From Tissierellales bacterium (GTDB taxonomy: Bacteria > Bacillota > Clostridia > Tissierellales > Sedimentibacteraceae), in assembly GCA_018433765.1 (NCBI GenBank), contig JAHDQO010000004.1, positions 310,001 through 374,000 of the forward strand: a DNA stretch of 64,000 bases, written 5' to 3'. The first letter of the stretch is position 1. Every line of letters begins with the position of its first letter. A program made the translations under genes and the position numbers. The notes under the pieces were generated by a model. That model was not told where the DNA came from and did no database searches. It was given only the letters and a program-made list of their open reading frames with translations. Shown here one piece after another: positions 55,740 to 63,786 of the stretch.

Positions 55740-56189
55740 ATGAACTTAAAAACTAAAAAAACAGTAAAAACACCTTGGCATATTTGGTTAATTGCTATAT
55801 TTTTTATTTTCATATATGCAAATGGTATTTACGATTATTTTATGATGTTAGGGCATAATATGGATTACTATAAAGCTAAAGGTTATGGAGAGATTGTAGT
55901 ACAATATTTTACCAATTACCCAATTCCATTCCTGATTTTGTATAATATTAATATATATTGTGGTATATTGGCACCTGTACTGCTTTTATTCAAGAAAAAA
56001 TGGGCAACTTACGTTGCTTTAGTTTCTGCTGTCTCTTATACAATATTACTTATTCTTACATTTACGCTTCGTAATAGGTGGAATGTTTTAGGAACGAGTG
56101 TTGCTATTTTTGATATTGGAATTGTACTATTTACATATGGTTTATATTTTTATTGTAGGAATATGAATAAGAAAAAAGTTCTACGATAA
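55740..56189 (+). CDS. Small integral membrane protein
   Basis: A 149-aa protein with about four hydrophobic helices (residues about 12-30, 55-75, 80-110 and 115-140), a basic N-terminus and C-terminal CRNMNKKKVLR. No enzyme motif or known family is seen, though small four-helix proteins of this kind are common in Firmicutes. ATG 55740 is chosen because GGAGG lies six bases upstream; earlier in-frame starts overlap this site. It has no obvious partner gene, lying between gatB and convergent hydG. Confidence 0.65.
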   Translation: MNLKTKKTVKTPWHIWLIAIFFIFIYANGIYDYFMMLGHNMDYYKAKGYGEIVVQYFTNYPIPFLILYNINIYCGILAPVLLLFKKKWATYVALVSAVSYTILLILTFTLRNRWNVLGTSVAIFDIGIVLFTYGLYFYCRNMNKKKVLR

Positions 56190-56249
56190 ATTATATACTA
56201 TTAGTAGCAAGATTTTTCAAATAATAATACAATGCTTTCTTTATTAACA

Positions 56250-56405
56250 AATTAACTTTTACCAAAGAAAATAGAACAAACATTAATGAATCTTTAAAAA
56301 ATGAGATTTTCGGTGATGAAGATAATAATTCTGACGATAACCTATAGTCGTTGTAAAAAAAGGATACTGAATATGAAAAAGACTAGATTTTCTAGTCCTT
56401 TTCAT
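56250..56405 (+). other. Open-frame remnant and terminator-like stem
   Basis: An open frame without a start (about 56250-56346) reads TNINESLKNEIFGDEDNN, an acidic tail like the end of a lost gene. GACTAGA and TCTAGTC (about 56383-56399) form a short stem with T-rich flanks that may end hydG on the minus strand. Nothing else is seen in this gap. Confidence 0.3.
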
Positions 56406-56416
56406 TATTTTACTAT

Positions 56417-57919
56417 TTAAATAAACAAATCTCTTTCTCCATTTGATATTCTGTTATAGTAATCATTAACTTTTTCTATCAATCCGCTGTTTATATAAAA
56501 AGGATTACTTTTTATTGCTTCTATTTCATTTAACAGTACTTTTTTACCAATCTCTTTAGTTTCTGGTGATGCATAATCATCAAGGTACTCTTTATAAGTT
56601 AAAACAGCATTTAGTTTGCAGAACTTGCCTTCTTTGCAGTCTCTCAGCATATCCATTATTTTATCACCAGTTCTTCCGCAGCGGTAGCCAGCTGTACAGA
56701 AAGAAGTTATTATACCATCATTAGCAAGTTTTCTTATAACTTCGTCTAAACTTCTTGTATCACCAAGCATAAACTGCTGTTTTTCTTCTTCTTGTAAATC
56801 CTTGTTTTGACTGTATGCGCCTATTCCTATTTTACTTGATGCATCCATTTGAGTACATCCAACTTTTATGATATCATCTCTTAAATCAGGTTGTTCTCTC
56901 GCAGTTAGTATTAGTCCTGTATAAGGAACTGAAAGCCTTAGTATAGTAATAAGTTTTTTCAAATTTTCATCAGAAACTTTGTATTTAGAGTTTTTGCTCA
57001 AAGGTGAACCTGATGCAAAATTTAGTCTAGGGAATGAAATAGTGTGAGGGCCTATTCCAAAATGTCTTTCAAGATCTAATGAATGGTATAAAAGTCCCAT
57101 TACTTCAAAACGCCAATCGTTAAGTCCAAATAATGCGCCAATAGCGAAATCATCTATACCAGCATCCATAGCTCTGTGAAGAGAATACAATCTCCATCTG
57201 TAATCTGATTTTGGACCTGATGGATGTAAGTTAGCATATAGATTTCGATCATAAGTTTCTTGGAAAACTTGAAAAGTACCAATACCTGCTTTTTTTAACT
57301 TCCTAAGATCTTTAATATCCATAGGAGCAGCATTTACATTTACTCTTCTTATATTACCTTTTCCTTTACCATTAGGAGATTTTTTTTCAACACTGTAAAC
57401 AGCTTTAATAGTATCTGTTATGTAATCAATATCGGATAAAGGATGTTCACCATAAACAACTATTAATCTTTTATGACCTTCATTAATAATTGCTTTAGTT
57501 TCTTCTTTTATCTCATCCATATTTAATACTCTTCTTTTTTCTTCACTATTATCTTTTCTAAATCCGCAGTATTTACAGCTGTTAACACATAAATTACTAC
57601 AGTATAATGGAGCAAAGAAAACAATTCTGTTGTCGTACACTTTTCTTTTAATATTATTGCTTACTTCATATAATTCTTCCCAAATTTCTTCATCTTTAAC
57701 ATTAATTAATGCAGCAGTTTCATCAGGTGTAAGAGTATGTATGCTCAATGCTTTATCCATGATACTTCTAATATAAGATTTGTCAGGGTTTTCATTATTT
57801 TTAAGTTTACTCATTATTTCTTCTTTATTTATAAAATCCTTACCATTAACAAGATATTTATCAATTTCATCTTGTTTAACTACTTGTTTAGACCATTCCA
57901 TAGCTGATAACTTACTCAA
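56417..57919 (-). CDS. hydG: [FeFe] hydrogenase maturase HydG (radical SAM tyrosine lyase)
   Basis: A 500-aa radical SAM enzyme that makes the CO and CN ligands of the H-cluster from tyrosine. The SAM cluster is C111, C115, C118 in CVNSCKYCGF. A second Fe-S cluster near the C-terminus is visible as CTAGYRCGRTGDKIMDMLRD with a later C in KFCKLNAVL, the HydG auxiliary site. The C-terminal LTYKEYLDDYASPETK is also characteristic. The start is TTG 57919, preceded by AAGGAG; a GTG three codons upstream overlaps this site. HydE lies upstream on the same strand; HydF and any hydrogenase gene are not in the window. Confidence 0.93.
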   Translation of the reverse strand: MSKLSAMEWSKQVVKQDEIDKYLVNGKDFINKEEIMSKLKNNENPDKSYIRSIMDKALSIHTLTPDETAALINVKDEEIWEELYEVSNNIKRKVYDNRIVFFAPLYCSNLCVNSCKYCGFRKDNSEEKRRVLNMDEIKEETKAIINEGHKRLIVVYGEHPLSDIDYITDTIKAVYSVEKKSPNGKGKGNIRRVNVNAAPMDIKDLRKLKKAGIGTFQVFQETYDRNLYANLHPSGPKSDYRWRLYSLHRAMDAGIDDFAIGALFGLNDWRFEVMGLLYHSLDLERHFGIGPHTISFPRLNFASGSPLSKNSKYKVSDENLKKLITILRLSVPYTGLILTAREQPDLRDDIIKVGCTQMDASSKIGIGAYSQNKDLQEEEKQQFMLGDTRSLDEVIRKLANDGIITSFCTAGYRCGRTGDKIMDMLRDCKEGKFCKLNAVLTYKEYLDDYASPETKEIGKKVLLNEIEAIKSNPFYINSGLIEKVNDYYNRISNGERDLFI

Positions 57920-58028
57920 AATAATCACTCCTTAAAATAAATGTTTTTTAGACTGTTGTTGAATATGTAACTATTAATATTACTTGTTTCATTTTGTATA
58001 TTAAGTTTTTATCACTCCGGTAAATTCC

Positions 58029-58046
58029 GCTTTACGTTAGTAAAGC
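58029..58046. repeat. Palindromic dispersed repeat, copy 3
   Basis: GCTTTACGTTAGTAAAGC, between hydG and hydE. The stem arms are perfect and the centre (GTTA) is the most common in the family. It is followed by the low-complexity words actttaaactttacacttttaac. Confidence 0.75.
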
Positions 58047-58083
58047 CACTATAACTTTAAACTTTACACTTTTAACTATTATC

Positions 58084-59127
58084 TTAATAATTCCACCCTA
58101 TATAATCACCCCTTCCCATATCAACTTGCGATCCTGAATTTTTTAAATCATTTTTTACTTTTTGTAAACTTATTTCTGCTTCATCCGATACATCATTTTT
58201 TCCTTGGTATATTTCATAATTTTCTCTTGCTGAAGAAGGTGATAGGTTAAGCATAATAACGTTTGCTCCTGCAATAATACCTTTATTCCATCCATCAGGA
58301 GAAATAACAGCTAATGCAGTTGTAGCCGGCAGTAATGTTTTTGGAAGTAGTAATCTAACGAGTGCAACGCATATTAGTGTTTTTCTTAAAGACCCTTGGT
58401 TATATGAACTCAAAGGAGTATCTGGATGTGGTATAAAGGCACCAAGCCCAACCATTTGAAAATTATTATTCTTTAGAAACAATATATCTTCGGCTAAAAT
58501 CTCGTCTGTTTGACCAGGTAATCCTACAATAAAACCTGACCCTGTTTGATAACCTATATCTAAAAGGTTTGTTAAACAGCGCAATCTATTTTCAAGACTC
58601 ATTCTTGGATGCATATTTTGGTATAAATTTTTATTTACTGTTTCTTGCCTTAACAAATATCTGTCTGCACCAGCTTTATACAATTTTTTATAACATGTTC
58701 TACTTTTCTCACCTATAGAAAAGGTAACTGCTGTATTATTAAATAGATATTTAATTTCTTTGGTTAGCTCAACAAGAAGTTCGTCATGAAAATAAGAATC
58801 TTCTCCACTTTGCAAAACAAAAGTCCTTATTCCTAATTTATATCCTCTATGACAGCATTCAAGTATTTCGTTTTTCATTAATCTATATCTGTTTATATTT
58901 TTGTTTTGACATCTTAATCCGCAGTATTTACATGTGTTTTTGCAGAAATTTGAAAACTCTATTAATCCTCTAATATAGACTTTATTTCCATAGTGATTTT
59001 TTTTTGTTAAGTTAGCTAATCTAAACAAATCATTTTCCAAAGAGTCATTTATATTAGATAAAATATACATAATTTCATCTTTTGCTAATGTATTTGTAAC
59101 ATAGAGCTTTTCTAGTAATTTTTTCAT
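58084..59127 (-). CDS. hydE: [FeFe] hydrogenase maturase HydE (radical SAM)
   Basis: A 347-aa radical SAM enzyme acting in H-cluster assembly. The SAM cluster is C62, C66, C69 in FCKNTCKYCG. Typical HydE segments: FVLQSGEDSYFHDELLVEL near residue 115, YLLRQETVNKNLYQNMHP near 155, GFIVGLPGQTDEILAEDI near 200, LGAFIPHPDTPLS near 235 and the late GANVIMLNLSP. ATG 59127 is used because GGAG precedes it; a GTG four codons upstream overlaps the site. The hydG gene follows on the same strand, 165 bp away. Confidence 0.92.
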   Translation of the reverse strand: MKKLLEKLYVTNTLAKDEIMYILSNINDSLENDLFRLANLTKKNHYGNKVYIRGLIEFSNFCKNTCKYCGLRCQNKNINRYRLMKNEILECCHRGYKLGIRTFVLQSGEDSYFHDELLVELTKEIKYLFNNTAVTFSIGEKSRTCYKKLYKAGADRYLLRQETVNKNLYQNMHPRMSLENRLRCLTNLLDIGYQTGSGFIVGLPGQTDEILAEDILFLKNNNFQMVGLGAFIPHPDTPLSSYNQGSLRKTLICVALVRLLLPKTLLPATTALAVISPDGWNKGIIAGANVIMLNLSPSSARENYEIYQGKNDVSDEAEISLQKVKNDLKNSGSQVDMGRGDYIGWNY

Positions 59128-59139
59128 AAAATTCTCCAC

Positions 59140-59516
59140 ATAATAAAATAACTTCCCTCAAAAAGGAAAGTTGTTAAAATATTAACATATTACTACAAAA
59201 AATTATAAATAATTTAAAATAGATTGTATGTATTACGCTATAACAAATTCCTCTTCGAATCAGATTTAACTTTTTCGCAAGGTTTTATTTTTTATTTACA
59301 ACAAACGATAAAAAATTCCTTTAATAAAGTTTGAAGTTTCCTTAATTATTAAATAATATTTTTTAGTATTTGTCAATACAAACTTATGTCTAAATATGAT
59401 GAATAAAATTATTGATAAGGTTGTTAAAATGAGATAAACTTCATATAGGTATGTAAAAAATTTAACAAATTATTTTACATATGCTAAAATAATTTCGTTA
59501 TGAGAAGAAAACAATT
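59140..59516. other. 377-bp gap without a gene
   Basis: AT-rich spacer between the divergent hydE start and the Fur-family gene stop. No ORF, strong hairpin, riboswitch or repeat is visible; it probably holds the hydE promoter on the minus strand. Confidence 0.4.
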
Positions 59517-59963
59517 TCAATCTTTTTTGTTTTCAGAATTTTTACATTCTTTACAGTAGCCATATAATTCAAATTTATGATCTGTTAAACAAAAATCTTT
59601 ATCATTAAGTAATTGTTCTATATCTTTTAGCGGACAAAAGTCTATTGCTTCAGTTTTTCCGCATTTTAGACATATTATGTGATGGTGATGGTGATTAATT
59701 GAGCAAGATAATTTATATAAAGATGTACCTTCTTCATTTATAACTTTATGAATTAAATCTAATTTTTCTAAGATTTCTATGTTTCTATAAATAGTAGTCA
59801 TATTAGTTTTATGATAATTTTTTTTAGATTCACTAAGTAATTTTTCAACGGTAATTAAGTTGTTGTTGTTTGAAACCAATGCTTTTAATATTGCTTTTCT
59901 TTGTTCAGTAATTTTATAGCCATTAGATTTTAGTTTATCTAATAAATCATTTAATTCTTTCAT
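59517..59963 (-). CDS. Fur-family metal-responsive repressor (probable Zur)
   Basis: A 148-aa Fur-type dimeric repressor. The N-terminal winged helix (residues about 1-85) carries the recognition stretch KTNMTTIYRNIEILEKLDLIHKV. The metal-binding half has HHHHHIICLKCGKTEAIDFC and CKECKNS, giving two CxxC zinc sites. Fur, Zur, PerR and Mur cannot be told apart from sequence alone, but a znu-type operon follows on the opposite strand, so Zur is most likely. A 19-base palindrome at the znuA promoter is a likely operator. Confidence 0.85.
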   Translation of the reverse strand: MKELNDLLDKLKSNGYKITEQRKAILKALVSNNNNLITVEKLLSESKKNYHKTNMTTIYRNIEILEKLDLIHKVINEEGTSLYKLSCSINHHHHHIICLKCGKTEAIDFCPLKDIEQLLNDKDFCLTDHKFELYGYCKECKNSENKKD

Positions 59964-59990
59964 GAACAGACATTCCTTTTTTTATTTTTA

Positions 59991-60293
59991 TTAACCACGG
60001 AAGCACATAATAGTTAAAAACTAAAAGTTAATAGTTAAAAGTTATTGTCGATTTACTCATACTTCGTAAATCTTATAATTAAATGCTTTACATTAGTAAA
60101 GTTTTGTTAGTAAAACTTCCATAATTTTGATCTTTTCACTTTTATCTTTTATCTTATTTTATACAAGATCCTTCGACTCGCTTTGCTAGCTTAGGATGAC
60201 ATGACTCTTGATTTTTTTCGCTTCTCCAACTAACCAACTCGACTAACCAACTAACTAACCAATCATTTTTAAATTGTTTTACGTTAGTAAAAC
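59991..60293. repeat. Dense cluster of dispersed repeats
   Basis: In order: truncated CCGTGGTTAA repeat (59991-60010), GATTTACTCATACTTCGTAAATC-like palindrome (60050-60072), GCTTTACATTAGTAAAG (60085-60102), GATCCTTCGAC repeat with longer centre (60164-60203), and GTTTTACGTTAGTAAAAC (60276-60293). Words such as cttttatcttttatctta fill the rest. Confidence 0.7.
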
Positions 60294-60391
60294 TACCTTA
60301 ACTTTACACTTTTAACTTTTAACTTTTATCTTTTATCTTAATAATATCATATTATTTGTAATAATAATATCTCATTTGACAAATAATATTG

Positions 60392-60454
60392 TTGACATTA
60401 TAGAAAGTAGTGATAGAATTATAAATGAAATCTTTAATGCAAATGATTTGCATT
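60392..60454 (+). promoter_or_regulatory. znuA promoter with 9-1-9 palindromic operator
   Basis: TTGACA (60392-60397) and TAGAAT (60414-60419) form a sigma-A-like promoter with 16-bp spacing. AATGCAAAT-G-ATTTGCATT (60436-60454) is a perfect 9-1-9 inverted repeat just downstream, as in Fur/Zur boxes, and lies where a bound repressor would block transcription. AGGAGG follows before the znuA start. Confidence 0.7.
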
Positions 60455-60473
60455 TAGCGAGGAGGAAATAAAT

Positions 60474-61361
60474 ATGAATTTGAAGAAAGTAATATTATGT
60501 ATAAGTATTATATTAATATTAATAATAACAGCATGTGAGTCTAAAACCTTAGACAGCAGTTTAAATGCAGCTTATAATAATAAGCTTACAGTAGCAGTAT
60601 CAATAGTACCTGAAGAAACATTTGTTAAAGCTGTTGCAGGAGATTTAGTCGACATTATAATAATGATACCGCCAGGAAATAGTCCAGCAAATTATGAACC
60701 TACACCTGGACAAATGCTGAAGTTTAGTAAATCTAAAATTTATTTTTCTATAGGAGTTCCAACTGAGGATGCTAATATTCTTCCAAAGGTTGAGAGTTTA
60801 AATAAGAATATAAAAGTAGTTTCTTTAGCCGAAAAAGTTAAAGAATATTATCCTGAACGCAATTTTGATAAAGGAAGAGATCCTCATATTTGGTTGTCTC
60901 CAAAACGTGTCAAAGTCATGATAGAAGTGATTAGAGATGAATTAATAGAGCTAGATCCAAATAATAAAACATTTTATGAAAAAAATGCAGAAGAGTATAC
61001 AGCTGAGCTTGATAATGCTAATAATGAGATTAAAGAAATTTTAAATAATTTTAAGGAGCAGTCGTTTATCATTTATCATCCTGCTTTTGGCTATTTTGCT
61101 GATGATTACGGATTAAATATGGTTTCAATAGAGCAATCAGGAAAAGAAGCAACTAGTAGAAAGCTGCAAGAGGTTATTGATTTTGCAAAAGAAGAAAATA
61201 TAAAGTTCATTTTTTATCAACAGGAATTTGACAGTCAGCAGGCAGAAACTATAGCAGAAGAAATAGACGGAGCAACAGTCAAAGTATCTCCATTAGCTCC
61301 AGATTACATAGAAAATTTGAAATTAATAGCTAACAAATTCAAAGATAAACTTAATGATTAA
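60474..61361 (+). CDS. znuA: Metal ABC transporter substrate-binding lipoprotein (ZnuA-like)
   Basis: A 295-aa lipoprotein with signal ILILIITAC and C22 lipidation. The cluster A-I metal-binding pattern is partly kept: DPHIWLSP (His near residue 140) and IIYHPAFGYFADDYGL (His near 200). The first His expected in GxDPHxYEPTP is absent; the region reads PGNSPANYEPTP. QQEFDSQQAETIAEEIDGATVKVSPL follows near 245-270. Zn2+ is inferred from the Zur-like operator and znuCB context; the missing His hints at altered affinity or another metal. Confidence 0.82.
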   Translation: MNLKKVILCISIILILIITACESKTLDSSLNAAYNNKLTVAVSIVPEETFVKAVAGDLVDIIIMIPPGNSPANYEPTPGQMLKFSKSKIYFSIGVPTEDANILPKVESLNKNIKVVSLAEKVKEYYPERNFDKGRDPHIWLSPKRVKVMIEVIRDELIELDPNNKTFYEKNAEEYTAELDNANNEIKEILNNFKEQSFIIYHPAFGYFADDYGLNMVSIEQSGKEATSRKLQEVIDFAKEENIKFIFYQQEFDSQQAETIAEEIDGATVKVSPLAPDYIENLKLIANKFKDKLND

Positions 61362-61417
61362 CCACAAAGCTACACTGATAAGCAAATTAAAGCAGATTTA
61401 CGAAGCATGAGTAAATC
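61358..61417. repeat. Repeats overlapping the znuA stop codon
   Basis: TTAACCACAAAGCTACACTG (from 61358) is a truncated inverted CCGTGGTTAA-family copy that includes the znuA stop codon. GATTTACGAAGCATGAGTAA then ATC (61395-61417) matches the 60050-60072 palindrome at all but one base in the inverse direction. Both lie in the 110-bp gap before znuC. Confidence 0.65.
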
Positions 61418-61470
61418 TTCAATGTTATTCGTTACTAGTTACTAGTTTCTCGTTTTAATAGGGGGTTATT

Positions 61471-62196
61471 ATGTATGATATTGAAATAAAAGATTTGAGT
61501 GTGTATTATGATTCTGTAAGTGCACTTCAAAACGTTAGTTTAAATATTAGTGATAAAGAGTTTTTAGGATTGATAGGGCCAAACGGTGGAGGTAAAACTA
61601 CATTTTTAAAAGTACTAATAGGACTATTAGAACCTACAACTGGTACTATTACAATCAATGCAGATAGTCCTATTGGTTATGTACCTCAATTTATTTTTTT
61701 TGATAGGAAATTTCCTATAAGTGTTATGGATGTGGTACTGATGGGGAAGTTACCTAATAAAACTAAATGGTTTCAAAGTTATTCTAATAAGGATAAACAA
61801 TGTGCAGAAAGAGTAATGGATCAATTGGGAATATTAGATTTTAAAGATAGACAAATTGGCCAGTTGTCTGGAGGACAGCTGCAAAAAGTACTTATTGCAA
61901 GAGCATTAGTTACTGAACCAAAAATATTAATTTTAGATGAGCCTACTGCTAGTTTGGATTCAAAGACAAAAAAAGAAATTTATGAGATGCTAAAAAAGCT
62001 TAATAAACAAAAAACTATAATTATTGCTAGCCATGATATGGGAGATATATTTTCTTATATAGATAGTGCTGCCTATATAAATAAAACTTTAAGTTATTAC
62101 AAAAATGACACAAAAAGTAGTGATGAAATATTATGTAAAATGCAGGGATATCCTTATATGAAATCAGGTGATAAAGATGATAAGAGAGTTTTTTAA
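61471..62196 (+). CDS. znuC: Metal ABC transporter ATPase (ZnuC-like)
   Basis: A 241-aa ATP-binding subunit. Walker A GPNGGGKTT (near residue 37), Q in VPQFIFF, signature LSGGQLQK (near 131), Walker B ILILDEPTASLD and switch His in IASHDMGDI are all present. It energises uptake through ZnuB using the lipoprotein ZnuA. The 3' end overlaps the znuB frame, indicating coupling. GGGGG precedes the ATG. Confidence 0.9.
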   Translation: MYDIEIKDLSVYYDSVSALQNVSLNISDKEFLGLIGPNGGGKTTFLKVLIGLLEPTTGTITINADSPIGYVPQFIFFDRKFPISVMDVVLMGKLPNKTKWFQSYSNKDKQCAERVMDQLGILDFKDRQIGQLSGGQLQKVLIARALVTEPKILILDEPTASLDSKTKKEIYEMLKKLNKQKTIIIASHDMGDIFSYIDSAAYINKTLSYYKNDTKSSDEILCKMQGYPYMKSGDKDDKRVF

Positions 62197-62995
62197 TTAC
62201 ACATTCATTCAGAATGCTTTTATAAGTGCTTTTTTAGCTAGTATTGTCTGCGGTATAATAGGAACAATTATAGTTGAGAAACATTTAGTAAGTATGAGCG
62301 GAGGAATAGCACATGCTTCATTTGGAGGAATTGGATTAGGTTATTTATTAGGTATAGAACCTATAATAGGAGGTCTTATATTTTCTGTATTATCTTCACT
62401 CAGCATATCCAATATAAAAAGAAAAACAAATACTAATGCAGACACTTTGATAGGAATTTTTTGGTCTGTGGGTATGGCATTAGGTATACTCTTTATTTCA
62501 CTAACACCCGGATATACTCCTGATATGACATCATATTTATTTGGAGATATACTTACAGTTTCTACATTACATATTAAATTCATGTTAGTATTAAGCATAA
62601 TAATAGTTTTTTTTATTGTTGGTATTTTTCATTACTGGAAATTATATATGTTTGATGAGGAATTTGCTAAAGTTTTGGGAATAAACGTTTTGACACTTGA
62701 ACGATTATTATTTATATTAATTTCGCTCAGCATAGTTATTCTAATAAAAGTTGTAGGAATAATATTGATTATAGCATTACTGACTATTCCACCTGCTATT
62801 GCAAAATTATTTACTTATGACTTGAAAAAAATAATGATAATATCTAGTTTAGTAGGTGTATTATTTAGTGTAAGCGGACTAATTATTTCTTGTCAATTTG
62901 ATATACCTTCAGGAGCGACAATTATATTGTTATCTGCACTAGGATATTTTGCTGTTACTATTGCTAACAAATTATTAAAAAAACAAATATTTTAA
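62177..62995 (+). CDS. znuB: Metal ABC transporter permease (ZnuB-like)
   Basis: A 272-aa permease with about eight helices, of the ABC-3 metal-uptake type. Family stretches: VSMSGGIAHASFGGIGLGYLLG near residue 42, GMALGILFISLTPGYTPDMTSYLFGDIL near 105, and VVGIILIIALLTIPPAIAKLF near 197. ATG 62177 is used because AGGTGATAAAG precedes it; a GTG three codons upstream is the alternative. It overlaps the znuC end by 20 bases. Confidence 0.88.
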   Translation: MIREFFNYTFIQNAFISAFLASIVCGIIGTIIVEKHLVSMSGGIAHASFGGIGLGYLLGIEPIIGGLIFSVLSSLSISNIKRKTNTNADTLIGIFWSVGMALGILFISLTPGYTPDMTSYLFGDILTVSTLHIKFMLVLSIIIVFFIVGIFHYWKLYMFDEEFAKVLGINVLTLERLLFILISLSIVILIKVVGIILIIALLTIPPAIAKLFTYDLKKIMIISSLVGVLFSVSGLIISCQFDIPSGATIILLSALGYFAVTIANKLLKKQIF

Positions 62996-63090
62996 GCACT
63001 CGAAACCTTTGAAAAATGAATATAATAAATAATTAATAGAATTTGAATAAACTTGTAAAATATGGTACTATATTATAGAAAGATACTTAG

Positions 63091-63129
63091 TAAGGTGATG
63101 GTTGACACTCCCTGATGAAAGGGGGTGAT
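63091..63129 (+). promoter_or_regulatory. Toxin mRNA leader with masked ribosome binding site
   Basis: CACTCCC (about 63106-63112) can pair with GGGGGTG (63121-63127), which is the toxin Shine-Dalgarno region. TAAGGTGAT (63091-63099) is complementary to ATCACCTTA (63231-63239) in the terminator, so the transcript can form a 5'-3' interaction. Both features are typical of inactive type I toxin mRNAs. Confidence 0.55.
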
Positions 63130-63132
63130 AAC

Positions 63133-63231
63133 GTGACTGTATATGAAGCAATAACATTGATGATACTATTTTCTACATTTGTATTAACGCTAATTCGTGT
63201 TATTGTAACAATATTACATAAACGAAGATAA
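63133..63231 (+). CDS. Holin-like small hydrophobic toxin (type I toxin-antitoxin)
   Basis: A 32-residue peptide starting GTG: MTVYEAITLMILFSTF followed by a hydrophobic VLTLIRVIVTIL and basic HKRR. The MTVYEA start, one membrane helix and basic tail match the putative holin-like toxins widespread in Firmicutes. AAGGGGGTGATAAC precedes the start. An antisense RNA antitoxin is expected to overlap but cannot be proven here. Confidence 0.8.
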   Translation: MTVYEAITLMILFSTFVLTLIRVIVTILHKRR

Positions 63232-63261
63232 TCACCTTACTGGCATAAGGTGATTATTATT
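63228..63261 (+). terminator. Terminator of the toxin transcript
   Basis: ATAATCACCTTA (63228-63239) and TAAGGTGATTAT (63246-63257) pair perfectly over 12 bases around CTGGCA, followed by TATTAATTT. Its left arm can instead pair with the leader at 63091-63099. Confidence 0.85.
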
Positions 63262-63407
63262 AATTTAAAAATCTCTTTAAGTCAGCCATTATAGGCTGAG
63301 TATCTTTCATTAATATTATATACTATTTACCAAAAAATATCAAACATATTTTATTTGGTTATTTTTAAGTGATGATACGAGAATAAATAAAAAAAGTGGG
63401 TGATTAA

Positions 63408-63701
63408 ATGCCTAAAATAGATAAGTATAAAAAAAGTATAGGTAAAATAGCAAAAGATTATAATTTAATATTACTAATATATTATGGTAGTTTTGGAACA
63501 GAGCATTACAATGAAAATAGCGATATTGATATAGGTTATTTGTCCGACAAAGTACTTACTACAGAAGAAAAGGAAAACTTATACAAAGATTTAATGATTT
63601 ATCACATGAAAGGTGATATTGATCTTTTAGATTTAAAAACCTCAGAACCTGTAATTAGATTTGAAGCAGTTAAAAATCTTAGAATTTTATATGAAAAATA
63701 A
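63408..63701 (+). CDS. MNT-type nucleotidyltransferase, probably truncated
   Basis: A 97-aa minimal nucleotidyltransferase. The catalytic pattern GSFGTEHYNENSDIDIGYL (residues about 28-46, GS and DxD) is intact and DIDLLDL may supply the third acid. The frame then meets TAA at 63699-63701 but stays open in the same frame to 63776, reading EGIAEDYRNYYIKSFYEYN. Such proteins are usually 130 aa or longer with a C-terminal helix, so the stop looks like a nonsense mutation. In other genomes these partner HEPN proteins as toxin-antitoxin pairs; no HEPN gene follows. Confidence 0.7.
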   Translation: MPKIDKYKKSIGKIAKDYNLILLIYYGSFGTEHYNENSDIDIGYLSDKVLTTEEKENLYKDLMIYHMKGDIDLLDLKTSEPVIRFEAVKNLRILYEK

Positions 63702-63786
63702 GAAGGTATTGCAGAAGATTATAGAAATTATTATATTAAAAGTTTTTATGAATACAACATAATTGTTAACAAATAGGGAGATAAAA

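Noticed and set aside
59517-59963. Run of five histidines suggesting an artificial tag in the Fur-family protein
   Set aside because: It lies in the natural metal-binding half of the protein, where Fur proteins are rich in histidine.
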